Source: CAYJLB01 sp964370845
GTDB taxonomy: Bacteria; Bacillota; Clostridia; Oscillospirales; Ruminococcaceae
Assembly: GCA_964370845.1 (NCBI GenBank)
Contig: CAYJLB010000005.1
Coordinates: 5,556 to 69,555, forward strand
DNA length: 64,000 nt
Direction: 5' to 3'
The position numbers and the translations under genes are program-made. Of this stretch, positions 63,715 through 64,000 are shown in pieces; positions within the stretch are counted from its first letter, which is position 1; every line of letters starts with the position of its first letter. The notes beneath the pieces are model-generated. The model saw only the letters and a list, made by a program, of their open reading frames with translations, was not told the origin of the DNA and did no database searches.

Positions 63715-64000
63715 GTTTCGGGAGGAGCAGAGCCCCTCCCCTACTTGTTACATGATAAAACGACCGTAAAGGGGCTGTCGCAATTAGAAAATTTTGGTTA
63801 ATTATATAAAAATGTAGGGGACAGCGTCCTAGACAAACCGTTTTATTGCAGTTTCGGCAAGAGCAGAGCCCTTGCCCTACAACAAAATTCGACCTCGTGG
63901 CAGTAACGGACGACCACAGGTCGCCCCTATAACGAAATTCGACCTCGCAGAAACAAAACTATCCTTTTTTACTTTGTTAAGTGCGGGAGTAACAGCGGGG
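63715..64000. repeat. Repeat cluster at the right edge of the window
   Basis: cgggaggagcagagcccctc (63720), as at 46930; gtaggggacagcgtcctaga; ggcaagagcagagcccttgc; acggacgaccacaggtcgcc (63907); cgacctcgcagaaacaaaac; and gtgcgggagtaacagcgggg up to the edge. It continues off-window; no gene is supported from 63545 on. Confidence 0.8.

Noticed and set aside
63545..63720. SAM riboswitch or T-box upstream of metA
   Set aside because: The leader is short and AT-rich; I see neither the S-box core nor a T-box sequence or terminator.

Overview
The window reads as a chromosome segment of a low-GC, strictly anaerobic, endospore-forming member of the Clostridia, most likely an Oscillospiraceae/Ruminococcaceae-like gut bacterium. 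The evidence is the AT-rich base use, the spoVAD-spoVAE spore genes, a ferredoxin-dependent 2-oxoacid oxidoreductase, a V-type ATPase, Firmicutes-type gene clusters (gdpP-rplI-dnaB and tilS-hpt-ftsH) and Thr-rich lipoproteins. Two runs of N (12025-12034 and 41846-41945) show that this is a scaffolded draft assembly.

Layout. 1-5 kb: the tail of a radical SAM gene, a repeat array, an ApgM-type phosphoglycerate mutase-like gene, a small membrane protein, an HD hydrolase and rarA. 5-10 kb: two secreted cell-wall genes (a GHL10-type lipoprotein and a GHL10-like/amidase_3 fusion) and an AEC transporter. 10-17 kb: an XRE membrane regulator, a Cache-GGDEF-EAL protein, a methyl-accepting chemotaxis protein and a 2-hydroxyacid dehydrogenase. 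17-21 kb: two Thr-rich lipoproteins, repeats, spoVAE/spoVAD and a cyclophilin. 21-36 kb (minus strand): ferredoxin oxidoreductase operon, a P-loop ATPase, ftsH-hpt-tilS, dnaB-rplI-gdpP and RNase J. 36-47 kb (plus strand): V-ATPase operon. 47-52 kb: M29 aminopeptidase, tRNA-Gln and pstB-phoU-phoB-phoR. 52-57 kb: an ABC exporter-like operon with a CARDB-type surface protein and a GNAT gene. 57-64 kb (minus strand): membrane proteins, proBA, a second 2-hydroxyacid dehydrogenase, metA and a final repeat cluster.

The most unusual feature is a modular family of short GC-rich palindromic repeats. They occur in about ten clusters, often start exactly at stop codons, and in several cases appear to supply the stop codon or the last residues. 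A REP-associated tyrosine transposase (RAYT) gene sits inside the V-ATPase operon between subunits A and B. It carries two inverted copies of the commonest module within its own reading frame. The V-ATPase operon is also broken up by three other repeat arrays, contains a permuted-papain-like membrane protein, lacks a subunit D gene, and starts with a structured leader that encodes a possible 19-codon peptide ending in Pro-Pro-stop.

Several independent tandem arrays with clean periods (94, 119, 90/91, 45, 44 and 7 bp) lie in intergenic spaces. None has CRISPR-like spacers. Translation starts commonly follow the pattern GAAAGGAATG, then 6-9 bases, then the start codon; I used this to choose starts.
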